Shown here: positions 34,000-42,941 of the stretch, piece by piece
Layout: each line of letters begins with the position of its first letter
How positions within the stretch are numbered: the stretch's first letter is position 1
Origin: CAMDPA01 sp964574325
GTDB taxonomy: Bacteria > Pseudomonadota > Alphaproteobacteria > Rhizobiales > Hyphomicrobiaceae
Assembly: GCA_964574325.1 (NCBI GenBank)
Contig: CAZNMY010000020.1
Coordinates: 1 to 64,000 of the forward strand
Direction: 5' to 3'
Length of the DNA: 64,000 nt
Program-made: the position numbers and the translations under genes
Notes under the pieces: generated by a model
Database searches by the model: none
What the model saw: the letters and a program-made list of their open reading frames with translations, nothing else
What the model was told of the DNA's origin: nothing

Positions 34000-34265
34000 G
34001 CGTCCACCCCTGCCCCGGCAGCCGTTACTGGCGCGCTGCCGCCGCAATTTCCTGATAGGCCCCAATACCGCCACTCTGCCATACAGCCTGGGGCAGCATC
34101 ATGATAGCCACGGAGCCTTGCCGCCAGCTCGATGCCAAATTACTGATGAACCGGCAGATTCAGTTAATCGGAGCCGCCGGTCTAGCATTCCCGCCGGTTC
34201 CGGCCGATAGACCGTTCGCCCCAGCGTTCACGATCGAGCGCTTCCAACCAGGTGAGCTTCGCCAG

Positions 34266-35807
34266 ATGTCGACGACCACCACTTTCGACCAATCGAATTC
34301 CGGCCAATCTGCGAAGGACCAGACTTCCAACGATCAAGCACTTCCTGCCACCGCCAAAGCACGAACCAGCCTGTCCGCCAAGGGTAGCGCGGCTGTCGCG
34401 AGCGTCCTGGCTCTCACCGAGGACGACGACACCTCGCTCGCCGAAGGCGTGGCTTCCCAACCGCGCGGCGACGAACATTTCCTGCCCGTTACCCGCTCTG
34501 CGCTGGTCGACCGCCTGACCGCTCCCAACACCTGGCCCCCCGGCGTTGCACAGGACGCCCGACGCTTCTTCCGCTACCTCGATTACTGGCGTCAGCAACG
34601 CCATGCCACTGCACTGATGCATCTGGCGGAAGCCTACGAGGCCTTCAGCCCCGACAGCGACCTGTTCGTGACACGCACGTACACCGCCGCCGAGCGCGCC
34701 CAGATGATGGCCGACGTGGTGTCCGGCGTGACCCGGCTCATTTCCGCGGCGAACTACATCCTCGTACCGCGCGCCAAGGTCGCCGATGCCATCCTGTCCA
34801 AGGAGAGCCATTACGGCCTCGACCTGAAAGTCGACTTCGAGGCCTTCGAGGAGCTGATCGTCGCCTACCGCGGTGAATCCGTCACCCGCGCCCAGCGCCG
34901 CAAGATCTCGCGCTTCTTCCGCCGCGAGGAGTTCGACGTGCCGATCTATCGGCGCATGATCCTGATGTTCAAGTTGAAGACCACCGAACAGCACGTCGAG
35001 GATGTGATCCGCACGACCAGCGTATCGCGCAAGGAAGCCGAGAAGCTCGTCCGCAAGTCGCGCGATCACATTTCCGATCAGATCAAGCCCGACAACATCT
35101 ACATCAAGATCTTCAAGAACATCCCGAAGTCCGACGTCGAAATGGTGTTCCCGAACACCGAGGTCAAGTTCCGGTTGAAGGACAAGCTGTGGCTCGGCGT
35201 CACCGGCGGCGGCGCACTCGGCGCCGGCGTGTTCGGCGCGGCCGGCAAGCTTGCGCTGGCCTTTTCCAACCCGATCACGGCTGCCGGCGCGGTCGGCGGC
35301 ATCGGCATGGTGTTGTTCCGCCAGGTCATGAACGTGATGAACCAGAAGCAGCGTTACATGCAGGTGATGGCCCAGAACCTCTATTTCCATTCGATGGCCG
35401 ACAACCGCGGCGCGATCACGAAGCTCGCCGACCGTGCCGCCGAGGAAGACTTCAAGGAGGAGGTGCTGCTCTACAGCGTGCTGGCCAAGGAGAAGGTGAA
35501 CCGCACCGAGCTGGCCGAGGTCGACAGCGCAATCCAGGCCTACATCGAGCGCACTTTTGGATTGCAGGTCGACTTCGAGATCGCCGACGCCCTCGAACGC
35601 CTGCTGGCCGACGGCATCGTGCGCGAGGACGCCGCTGGTAACCTGACGGCGCTGTCTCCGAAGGAAGCCGCCGACCATATCGACCAGATGTGGGATCGTG
35701 TCCTCGATCAACTTCCGATCGCCGACCATGCCGCCGGCAACGAAATCGAACGCCCTTCCAACGGCGGCGCCAATGGCCCACTGAACGGCAAGACCTCGGG
35801 GATCTGA
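34266..35807 (+). CDS. DUF3754 (TMEM143-like) membrane protein
   Basis: The 513-residue product matches the DUF3754/TMEM143 family. It has a disordered N-terminus, a DARRFFRYLDYWRQQRHATA segment near residue 95, the family core IYIKIFKNIPKSDVEMVFPNT (cited in part), and two adjacent hydrophobic stretches (about residues 310-350) rich in Gly and Ala. A cytosolic C-terminal domain with regular helices follows. Function is unknown. The ATG at 34266 follows AGGTGAG. Its stop codon is directly followed by the GTG start of prmA (TGAGTG), so the two are translationally coupled. Confidence 0.8.
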   Translation: MSTTTTFDQSNSGQSAKDQTSNDQALPATAKARTSLSAKGSAAVASVLALTEDDDTSLAEGVASQPRGDEHFLPVTRSALVDRLTAPNTWPPGVAQDARRFFRYLDYWRQQRHATALMHLAEAYEAFSPDSDLFVTRTYTAAERAQMMADVVSGVTRLISAANYILVPRAKVADAILSKESHYGLDLKVDFEAFEELIVAYRGESVTRAQRRKISRFFRREEFDVPIYRRMILMFKLKTTEQHVEDVIRTTSVSRKEAEKLVRKSRDHISDQIKPDNIYIKIFKNIPKSDVEMVFPNTEVKFRLKDKLWLGVTGGGALGAGVFGAAGKLALAFSNPITAAGAVGGIGMVLFRQVMNVMNQKQRYMQVMAQNLYFHSMADNRGAITKLADRAAEEDFKEEVLLYSVLAKEKVNRTELAEVDSAIQAYIERTFGLQVDFEIADALERLLADGIVREDAAGNLTALSPKEAADHIDQMWDRVLDQLPIADHAAGNEIERPSNGGANGPLNGKTSGI

Positions 35808-36734
35808 GTGACAGCGATCGACATCGGAATTGACGCTGGCGCCTGCCGCCACAAACTCGTGCTCGACACCACCGATCGCAGCCACGCGCTGCAGACGGCA
35901 TCCGCTTTAGCCGAACTGCTCGAACCGCCCGCCGACGCCGTTTCCATCTTCGAGGTCCCCGGCGACGATACCGGCGCGCCCCCCGAAGGCTGGCGCATCG
36001 ACGCCTACTACATCGAGCGTCCAGACGCCGACGCCATCGCCGATGCCATCGCCGGCCTGCTCGGAACGGATCGGCCCCGCCTCGTGCTGGAAACCGTGCC
36101 AGACGAGAACTGGGTGACGCTGTCGCAGGCAGCCCTTCCGCCCGTCGTCGCCGGACGCTTCACCGTCCACGGCAGCCACGACCGCGACCGCGTCCCCCGC
36201 GGCCCCTGGTCGATCCTGATCGATGCCGCCGAAGCCTTCGGCACCGCCCATCACGCGACGACGCTCGGCTGCCTGATGGCGGTCGATCGCTTGGCCGGCA
36301 AGCGCACCTACCGGCGCGTGCTGGATCTCGGCTGCGGCACCGGCGTGCTCGCCATCGCCGCCCGCCGCACGATGCCGCGTGCACGCATCGTCGCGAGCGA
36401 CATCGATCCCATCGCGGTGCGAGTCGCCGCCACCAACGCCCGCTCCAACGGCGTCACCACGATCGAGACGCTGACCGTCAACGGCATCCCGCGCAGCATC
36501 GATACGGGTGTCGCGACCTACGATCTCCTGATCGCGAACATACTGGCGCGGCCCCTCGTGCGGCTGGCGCCGGCGATCTCACGCAGCGTCGCCCCGGGCG
36601 GAACGCTCGTGCTGTCGGGCCTGCTCAACCCGCAAGCCCGCGAAGTCCAATGTGCATACCTCGCACGCGGCTTCTCACTCACTCGCCACGACCGCATCGC
36701 CGGCTGGTCGACGCTGACCCTGGTCAAGCGTTAG
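35808..36734 (+). CDS. prmA: Ribosomal protein L11 methyltransferase-like protein
   Basis: PrmA trimethylates ribosomal protein L11. The 308-residue protein has an N-terminal substrate-recognition domain and a class I SAM-methyltransferase domain with motif I LDLGCGTGVLAIAA (about 172-185), the SDIDPIAV acidic loop and the post-I LLIANILARPL (PrmA's NIL/NxL) motif. SGLL and a C-terminal domain follow. GTG at 35808 is the start, immediately after the upstream stop. It is slightly longer than many PrmA proteins and the N-terminal domain is weakly conserved, so a related methyltransferase is possible. Confidence 0.87.
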   Translation: MTAIDIGIDAGACRHKLVLDTTDRSHALQTASALAELLEPPADAVSIFEVPGDDTGAPPEGWRIDAYYIERPDADAIADAIAGLLGTDRPRLVLETVPDENWVTLSQAALPPVVAGRFTVHGSHDRDRVPRGPWSILIDAAEAFGTAHHATTLGCLMAVDRLAGKRTYRRVLDLGCGTGVLAIAARRTMPRARIVASDIDPIAVRVAATNARSNGVTTIETLTVNGIPRSIDTGVATYDLLIANILARPLVRLAPAISRSVAPGGTLVLSGLLNPQAREVQCAYLARGFSLTRHDRIAGWSTLTLVKR

Positions 36735-36843
36735 CTGAGTTCGCACCGGCGGCCGCGCAGTTTGGCCGCCAGTGAGGCACCGCAACGGCCCGCCCTTGCG
36801 GGACGAGGCCGCGACCGCGGCCGGGCCCAGTGCGCCGTAATAC

Positions 36844-37125
36844 TCAAAATGGCAACGCTTCCCGCGTCACGTCCTTTTCGGTCCAGCCGAGCGGCACGAA
36901 CACGTCGCCGCGGCGCAGGCGATGGATCTCGTCGTGCGCAAGCCCGATATCGGACAACTCGCGATCGGTGAGTGCCTCGATCTCGCGCAGCGAACGGCGC
37001 AGCTTCATCGCCTCCTGGAACTTGGCGTCGAGGTGCTGGAAAACCGTGGCGATCCGGCTGCCGATCGACAAGCCGACATCGTTCGTCCCCACCGAGGTGG
37101 GGAGCGTATTCAGTTGTATGCTCAT
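36844..37125 (-). CDS. DUF1127 protein
   Basis: DUF1127 proteins are short Arg-rich proteins of Alphaproteobacteria, several of which influence phosphate or RNA metabolism. The 93-residue product has the signature RSLREIEALTDRELSDIGL, then HDEIHRLRRG (about residues 44-72), which is the whole domain. The ATG at 37123-37125 has no strong ribosome-binding site. It converges with prmA and diverges from pepP; the 213-bp spacer to the right must hold its promoter. Confidence 0.88.
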   Translation of the reverse strand: MSIQLNTLPTSVGTNDVGLSIGSRIATVFQHLDAKFQEAMKLRRSLREIEALTDRELSDIGLAHDEIHRLRRGDVFVPLGWTEKDVTREALPF

Positions 37126-37338
37126 GGTGATCCCGGGATTGATTGTTTCTCGACCGGACTACGTCGCCCCGAAGCGATGCGTGCCCGTGCAGCATAGATA
37201 CGCCCTTCTTCGCATATGCGGTAGGTGGGATGCTGCATCGCAACATGACGAGCTATGCGTTTGCAGCAGTTGTTGACGCCGCCTCTGCCCCCCACGCCGG
37301 CCGATTGCATGCCCAGCGTGGTTCGCTAAAGTCCCACC

Positions 37339-39162
37339 ATGTTCCAAACCTTCGACGCCCCCGCCGCAGGCTCCAACGCCGGCGAACACACCAATCGCGT
37401 AAAACTGCTCCGCACCGAGATCGCCAACCGCGACCTCGACGCCTTCCTCGTGCCCCGCGCCGACGAGCACCAGGGCGAATACGTCCCCCGCTCGGCCGAG
37501 CGGCTGCGCTTCATCACCGGCTTCACGGGAAGCGCCGGGATGGCCGCCATCGGCCGCCGCGCGGCATGCCTGTTCGTGGATGGCCGCTACACCATACAAT
37601 CCGCCACCGAGGTGGATACGTCCGTCTTCGCGATCCGTCAGGTGCCCGAGCAGAAGCTCTCGGATTGGCTGGTCGAAACGCTGCCGGCGCGGGGCAAGAT
37701 CGGCTTCGATCCGTGGCTGCATACGCTGGCCGAGATCGAACGGCTGACGCTGGCCGTCGCAAAGCGCCAACTCACGCTGAAAGCCGTTCCAACGAACCTC
37801 GTCGATCGCGTATGGGGCAAGGAGCGCCCGCCGGTCCCCGCCGCACCCGTCATCGTGCAGCCGTTGAGCAATGCCGGCGTCTCCGCCGCGGACAAGCTCG
37901 CCGATCTGCAGAAGCGGCTGAAGGACGACAACCAGGACGCCGTCGTCCTCACCCTGCCGGATTCGATCTGCTGGCTGTTCAACATCCGCGGCGCCGACGT
38001 CGCGCACAATCCCGTGACGCTCGCCTTCGCCATCGTGCCCGCGAAAGGCAAGGCCGAGCTGTTCATCGCTCCCGAGAAGATCACGCCCGCGGTCGCCCAG
38101 CATCTGTCCACGATCGCACGCACGCATCCGCCGAAAGAACTGATGCCGAGGTTGAAGGCGCTTCGCACGGCCGGCCGCAAAGTCCGGCTCGATCCCGAAA
38201 CCGCCGCCTTCGCCATTGCGCGCGCGCTCGGCAAATCCAGCATCGTGCGCGGCCGCGATCCCTGCATCGAGCCGAAGGCACGCAAATGCGCCGCCGAGAT
38301 CAAGGGTGCCCGCGCCGCACACCTGCGCGACGGTGCGGCCATGGTCCGCTATCTCGCATGGCTCGACGCCAATGCTCCCTCGGGCCGCATCGACGAGATC
38401 GAAGCCGTCCGCCAGCTCGAAACCTGCCGCCGCGAGACTGACGCACTCCGCGACATCTCCTTCGACACGATTTCCGGCAGCGGCCCCAACGGCGCGATCG
38501 TCCATTACCGCGTCACCGAAGCGACCACGCGTCTGCTGAAACCCGGCGAACTTTTCCTGATCGACTCCGGCGCGCAATACGCCGACGGCACCACCGACAT
38601 CACCCGCACCGTCGCCATCGGCGAACCCACAAAGGAAATGCGCCAGCGCTACACCGCCGTCCTCAAGGGACACATCGCCGTCTCCAGCGCGCGCTTTCCT
38701 GCCGGCACCCGCGGCGTCGAACTCGACGCGTTTGCCCGCCGCGCATTGTGGGATCTCGGCCTCGACTACGACCACGGCACCGGCCACGGCGTCGGCAGCT
38801 ATCTCAGCGTACACGAAGGCCCCGCTTCGATATCCAAGCGCGGCATGGTCGCGCTCGAACCAGGCATGATCCTGTCGAACGAGCCCGGCTACTACAAAGC
38901 CAAAGCCTACGGCATCCGCATCGAGAATCTCGTGCTCGTCGAAAGCGCCAAAGTCCCGCCCGGCGGCGAGCGCGCGATGCTCTCGTTCGAGACGCTCACC
39001 CTCGCCCCCTACGACCGCCGCCTGATCGACGTCGCAGCCCTCACGCCGGACGACCGCCGCTGGATCGACACCTACCACGCCCGCGTCGCCGCCGAGATCG
39101 GCGCACAAATCACCGACTCCGCAACGCGCGCCTGGCTCAAAGCCGCGACCGCGGCGCTTTGA
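37339..39162 (+). CDS. Xaa-Pro aminopeptidase (M24 family)
   Basis: The 607-residue protein belongs to the three-domain aminopeptidase P type. Two creatinase-like N-terminal domains (to about residue 310) precede a pita-bread catalytic domain. Its five metal ligands are recognisable: Asp in LIDSGAQY, Asp in GTTDITRT, His in GTGHGVG, Glu in SNEPGYY and Glu in LSFETLT. The enzyme removes N-terminal residues preceding proline and is cytoplasmic. The ATG at 37339 has no obvious ribosome-binding site. Its stop is near a palindromic repeat cluster. Confidence 0.93.
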   Translation: MFQTFDAPAAGSNAGEHTNRVKLLRTEIANRDLDAFLVPRADEHQGEYVPRSAERLRFITGFTGSAGMAAIGRRAACLFVDGRYTIQSATEVDTSVFAIRQVPEQKLSDWLVETLPARGKIGFDPWLHTLAEIERLTLAVAKRQLTLKAVPTNLVDRVWGKERPPVPAAPVIVQPLSNAGVSAADKLADLQKRLKDDNQDAVVLTLPDSICWLFNIRGADVAHNPVTLAFAIVPAKGKAELFIAPEKITPAVAQHLSTIARTHPPKELMPRLKALRTAGRKVRLDPETAAFAIARALGKSSIVRGRDPCIEPKARKCAAEIKGARAAHLRDGAAMVRYLAWLDANAPSGRIDEIEAVRQLETCRRETDALRDISFDTISGSGPNGAIVHYRVTEATTRLLKPGELFLIDSGAQYADGTTDITRTVAIGEPTKEMRQRYTAVLKGHIAVSSARFPAGTRGVELDAFARRALWDLGLDYDHGTGHGVGSYLSVHEGPASISKRGMVALEPGMILSNEPGYYKAKAYGIRIENLVLVESAKVPPGGERAMLSFETLTLAPYDRRLIDVAALTPDDRRWIDTYHARVAAEIGAQITDSATRAWLKAATAAL

Positions 39163-39200
39163 GTGGCTGATTGCCCCTCCTGTAACCTCGCCGCACGCGG

Positions 39201-39264
39201 CCCCCTCCCCCTCGATGGGGGAGGTCGACGCCGGCACGAATTTTCGCATCTTCGCGAAAATTCG
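39201..39264. repeat. Composite palindromic element
   Basis: Two perfect hairpins lie side by side in the spacer after the aminopeptidase gene: CCTCCCCC...GGGGGAGG (39204-39211 and 39217-39224, loop 5) and CGAATTTTCGC...GCGAAAATTCG (39237-39247 and 39254-39264, loop 6). The AT-rich second hairpin stands out in this GC-rich DNA. The first resembles the CTCCCCC family at 47329-47443 and 54000-54049. The element continues with GGGTGGGGGTG to about 39290. Confidence 0.7.
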
Positions 39265-39420
39265 TTCGCCGCGTCGGGTGGGGGTGATGCCGCAGCGCGC
39301 CCGCGAGAAAGATCACCCCGCTCCCACATCGCGGCAATCCAACGCGAATCCGTCTCTTGCCCGACGGCGCAGCGTGCCCTCAAATGCGGCGACACGCACA
39401 CCCATAGGAAACGCCCCGAC

Positions 39421-41061
39421 ATGCCGCGCGCCAAATCCTTCGACTACATCATTGTCGGCGCGGGTTCGGCCGGCTGCACGCTCGCGTACCGGCTCACCGA
39501 AGACCCGAACATCGAAGTCCTTCTGCTCGAAGCAGGCGGCTGGGACCGCGATCCCTGGATCCACATCCCCCTCGGCTGGGGCCGCATTCTCCAGCGCCGC
39601 CTGCACGACTGGATGTACTTCGCCGAACCCTCCCCGACGATGGACAACCGCCGCATCGAATGCGCGCGCGGCAAGGTCGTCGGCGGCTGCTCGTCGATCA
39701 ACGCGATGGCCTACTACCACGGCCACCCCGCCGACTACGACCGCTGGGCCGCCACGGGCCTGCCCGATTGGTCCTTCCGCCACGTCCTGCCGTACTTCAA
39801 GCGCGCCGAGAACTGGGAAGGCGGAGAGACCGCCTATCGCGGCGTGGGCGGCCCGTTGCAGACGCAGTATTCGAGCTTCCAGGACCCCATCATCGACAAG
39901 TTCCTCGCCGCTGCCCGCGCCAAGGGCTACGGCTGGACCGACGATTACAACAGCGAGAACACCGACGGTTTCGCGCGCATCCAGACGACGATGGTCGACG
40001 GCCGCCGCGGCAGCACCGCCACCACCTATCTCAAGGCCGCGCGCCGCCGCCCCAACCTTACCGTCGAAACCGACGCCTTCGCGACGTCGATCATGACGGG
40101 CGGCAATCGCGCGCAAGGCATCGCCTATACGCAAGCCGGCGAAAGCCACGAAGTCCACGCCGAACGCGAGGTGATCCTCGCCGGTGGTGCGATCAACTCG
40201 CCCCACCTGCTGATGCTCTCCGGCATCGGCGATCCCGCCCACCTCGGCAAACACGGCATCGCCACGCGCGTGCCCCTGAAGGGCGTCGGCCAGAACCTCT
40301 ACGACCACACCTCAGCCGCGATCTTCTTCAAGCGCAAGGGCCCGTCGAGCCCGTTCCGCGACATGATGCGCCTCGACCGCGCGGGCCTCGCCGTCACGCG
40401 CGCGTACCTCACCGGCAAAGGCTTCGCGACCGATCTGCCGTTCGGCATCACCGGCTTCGTCAAGTCGCGCCCCGAGGAGCCGATCCCCGATCTGCAGATG
40501 CTGTTCTGGATGGGCGCATCGCAGGAAGCCAAGCCCTACATGCCTTTTACGAAGCCGTTCGAAGACCGCTTCAACGTCCGCATCATGCCGATGCGCCCGA
40601 CAAGCACCGGCCGCCTGGAACTCGCCTCGGCCGATCCCGCCAAGCACATCCTGATCCATCAGGGCTTCTTCGAGAGCGACGAGGAATGGCGGCAGATGCT
40701 GACCGGCCTGCGCATGGCGCGCGATCTCGTCGCCCAATCCGAAATGGCTGACGTGGCCGGTGCGGAAGTCATGCCTGGTGCTGCCAAAGTCTCCGACGAA
40801 GACCTCAAGGCCCACGTGCGCCAGACCATGATCACCGTGCATCATCCCGTCGGCACCGCGAAGATGGGACCGGCTTCCGATCCCCTCGCCGTCGTCGATG
40901 GCGAACTGCGCGTGCACGGCCTCGAAGGCCTCCGCGTCGTCGATGCGTCAGTCATGCCCGACCTGATCGGCGGCGCCACCAATGCCCCCGTCATCATGAT
41001 CGCCGAGAAAGCCGCCGACATGATCCTCGGCCGCAAGCCGCTGCCAGCGGCGGCTCTGTAG
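39421..41061 (+). CDS. GMC-family FAD oxidoreductase (choline dehydrogenase-like)
   Basis: The 546-residue protein has the N-terminal dinucleotide motif GAGSAGC (residues 13-19) and the GMC signature segments GGCSSINAM and GAINSPHLLMLSGIGDP. The C-terminal catalytic residues are His in HHPVGTAKMG and Asn in ATNAPVIM. GMC enzymes oxidise alcohols with FAD. The substrate cannot be read from sequence; choline, glucose or other alcohols are possible. The ATG at 39421 follows AGGAAA. A palindromic repeat separates it from the aminopeptidase. Confidence 0.93.
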   Translation: MPRAKSFDYIIVGAGSAGCTLAYRLTEDPNIEVLLLEAGGWDRDPWIHIPLGWGRILQRRLHDWMYFAEPSPTMDNRRIECARGKVVGGCSSINAMAYYHGHPADYDRWAATGLPDWSFRHVLPYFKRAENWEGGETAYRGVGGPLQTQYSSFQDPIIDKFLAAARAKGYGWTDDYNSENTDGFARIQTTMVDGRRGSTATTYLKAARRRPNLTVETDAFATSIMTGGNRAQGIAYTQAGESHEVHAEREVILAGGAINSPHLLMLSGIGDPAHLGKHGIATRVPLKGVGQNLYDHTSAAIFFKRKGPSSPFRDMMRLDRAGLAVTRAYLTGKGFATDLPFGITGFVKSRPEEPIPDLQMLFWMGASQEAKPYMPFTKPFEDRFNVRIMPMRPTSTGRLELASADPAKHILIHQGFFESDEEWRQMLTGLRMARDLVAQSEMADVAGAEVMPGAAKVSDEDLKAHVRQTMITVHHPVGTAKMGPASDPLAVVDGELRVHGLEGLRVVDASVMPDLIGGATNAPVIMIAEKAADMILGRKPLPAAAL

Positions 41062-41209
41062 CAGCCCGCAATCTCTTCGAGGCAATTAGGGAAAAGCAGT
41101 GGGAACTCGCGGCATCGGACGTGCCGCGCGAGTGGTCCCTTGCGCGCCGCCGGTGCTACATTTCATTGCGATGATTGAATCACGGGCTATTCCGATCGGG
41201 AGATTACAA

Positions 41210-41806
41210 ATGCGACTGCAGAACCATGCTGCCACTTGCAAGATCACGGCGGTTCTTGCCATTGCCACCGCTGCATCGGTGCTACTGCTCGCGCCAGCGA
41301 CTGAGGCCGCCAAGCTCCAGGGATTCGCCTGGATGTGCCAGGAAAAGCAGCTCTGTCATTGGCACAAGGCGATCGTCGCCCCACCGAAAGGATGGAGTGA
41401 GGACGAGAGCTGGACCACGCGATACAAATCGATGGTCATGTTTCCCAACGGCGACAAGAGCCGTTCGAAACCCGTGATGTACGTGCGTGCCCACGCAGGC
41501 GAAGCCGATCTCCCGATCGAGAATTACGCAAGCGTTGCACAGGTGCGCTGGAAAAAGAATCTGCCCGACACCACGATCGAAGCGCTTCCCGATTTCCCGC
41601 GGGCCGGCAAACCGACGATCAAGGTGTTCCTCTACAAGAACCCCTCTCAACCCGATCAGGCATTCGAGCTCACCGCCTTCCTCAAGGACACCGACGAAGC
41701 CAACCCGAAGCAGCACTACTTCTTCCAGGTCGTCCTCTCCGCGCCCAATCGCGCCCAACTCGACAAAGCCAAGTCGGCGTTCTACGACGTGCTGAAGCGC
41801 CTCTGA
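41210..41806 (+). CDS. Exported hypothetical protein
   Basis: A 198-residue product with a signal peptide (basic MRLQNH, hydrophobic core AVLAIATAASVLLLAP, cleavage near TEA-AK at about residue 35). The mature domain contains two cysteines close together (MCQEKQLC) and an alpha/beta pattern ending KSAFYDVLKRL. I do not recognise the family. The ATG at 41210 was chosen because GGGAG is eight bases upstream and a clean signal peptide results; upstream ATGs at 41099 and 41171 would bury it. It sits between the GMC oxidoreductase and a Bug-type receptor, all on the plus strand. Confidence 0.72.
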   Translation: MRLQNHAATCKITAVLAIATAASVLLLAPATEAAKLQGFAWMCQEKQLCHWHKAIVAPPKGWSEDESWTTRYKSMVMFPNGDKSRSKPVMYVRAHAGEADLPIENYASVAQVRWKKNLPDTTIEALPDFPRAGKPTIKVFLYKNPSQPDQAFELTAFLKDTDEANPKQHYFFQVVLSAPNRAQLDKAKSAFYDVLKRL

Positions 41807-41910
41807 CGTCGGGCTGATGCCGCGTTTCGCACTCCACACGCGCACCACACGTTGACACGCGCGCCTTCACCGTCTCGTATGTGGAAAACAAACTCAGGGA
41901 CGGAAGACAC

Positions 41911-42885
41911 ATGAAACTCACGACACGCGCCATACTGCCCATCGCAGCCCTTGGATTGGTCTGCGCAGCCACATCGGCGATGGCGCAGACGTATCCGTCG
42001 AAGACCGTCAAGGTGATCGTTCCGAACACGGCCGGCAGCGGCGTCGACATCGTCGGCCGCGCCGTGTCCCAACGCCTGCAGGATGCCCTCGGCCAACCCT
42101 TCGTCGTGGAGAACCGCCCCGGTGCCGGCACCACGACGGGCATCGCCGCTGCGGCCTCGTCGGAGCCGGACGGCTACACGATCCTGTTCGCCACGGCGGC
42201 TATGACGACGACGCCGGTGACGATGGCCCGGCTTTCCTATGACGTCGGCCGCGACCTCGCCGGCGTCATCCCGCTCGTCAACACGCCGCTCGTGATGGTA
42301 ACGCCGGCCGGCCGCTACAAGAACGTGCAGGACTTCGTCGCCAAGGCGAAAGCAGCACCCGGCAAACTCAATTATGCCGTTATCGGGTATGGCGCAGCCG
42401 CCCACTTCGCCTCGGAGCAGTTCGCGCTCGCCGCGGGCTACAAGGCCCAGATGGTGTCGTTCCGCGGCACCAACGAGGCGCTGACCGAAGTGCTCGCCGG
42501 TCGCATGGAATTCTTCTTCACGCCGGTGACAGCCGCCCGCGGCCTGATCGCCGACAAGAAGCTCGATCCGCTGGCCGTCACGAGCGCAACGCGCGACCCC
42601 GAGATGCCGACCGTGCCGACGACGGAGGAGGCGGGCTACAAGAACAGCAATTTCGATTTCTGGGTCGGGCTTGTCGTGCCGCGCAAGACCCCGGCCGCGA
42701 TCGTCGAAAAGCTTTATGCGGAAACGCTGAAGGTCTCCCAGACCAAGGAGTTCCGCGACCAGATGGCCAAGATCGGCGGCGTCGTCATGGCCCCGCTTAA
42801 GCCCGCCCAGTTCGACGACTTCATCAAGGGCGAGATCACCCGCAATCAAGCGACCGCCAAAGCCGCCGGCATCGAGGCGAAGTAA
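41911..42885 (+). CDS. Tripartite tricarboxylate transporter (Bug/TctC) family binding protein
   Basis: The third Bug-type receptor in the window. The 324-residue product has a signal peptide (MKLTTRAILPIAALGLVCA, cleavage near AMA-QT), PNTAGSGVDIVGR, VENRPGAGTTTG and GYGAAAHFASE, all in family order. It is more typical of canonical Bug proteins than the two at 8.4 and 12 kb, which form a separate pair. The ATG at 41911 follows GGAAG and avoids ten upstream residues. No tctA or tctB is adjacent. Downstream is a convergent carboxylase gene. Confidence 0.9.
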   Translation: MKLTTRAILPIAALGLVCAATSAMAQTYPSKTVKVIVPNTAGSGVDIVGRAVSQRLQDALGQPFVVENRPGAGTTTGIAAAASSEPDGYTILFATAAMTTTPVTMARLSYDVGRDLAGVIPLVNTPLVMVTPAGRYKNVQDFVAKAKAAPGKLNYAVIGYGAAAHFASEQFALAAGYKAQMVSFRGTNEALTEVLAGRMEFFFTPVTAARGLIADKKLDPLAVTSATRDPEMPTVPTTEEAGYKNSNFDFWVGLVVPRKTPAAIVEKLYAETLKVSQTKEFRDQMAKIGGVVMAPLKPAQFDDFIKGEITRNQATAKAAGIEAK

Positions 42886-42941
42886 ACTCGGCAAACGAAT
42901 GCCCCGACACCCGACTGACGTCAGGGCTGTTCCCGTCCGTT

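Noticed and set aside
31825..34104. A 759-codon plus-strand frame opposite the beta-solenoid gene
   Set aside because: The minus-strand frame has regular repeats and membrane segments, while the plus-strand frame has shadow-like composition and no ribosome-binding site.
36748..36770. A terminator between prmA and the DUF1127 gene
   Set aside because: A perfect 7-bp GGCGGCC hairpin is present, but neither strand has a following U tract.
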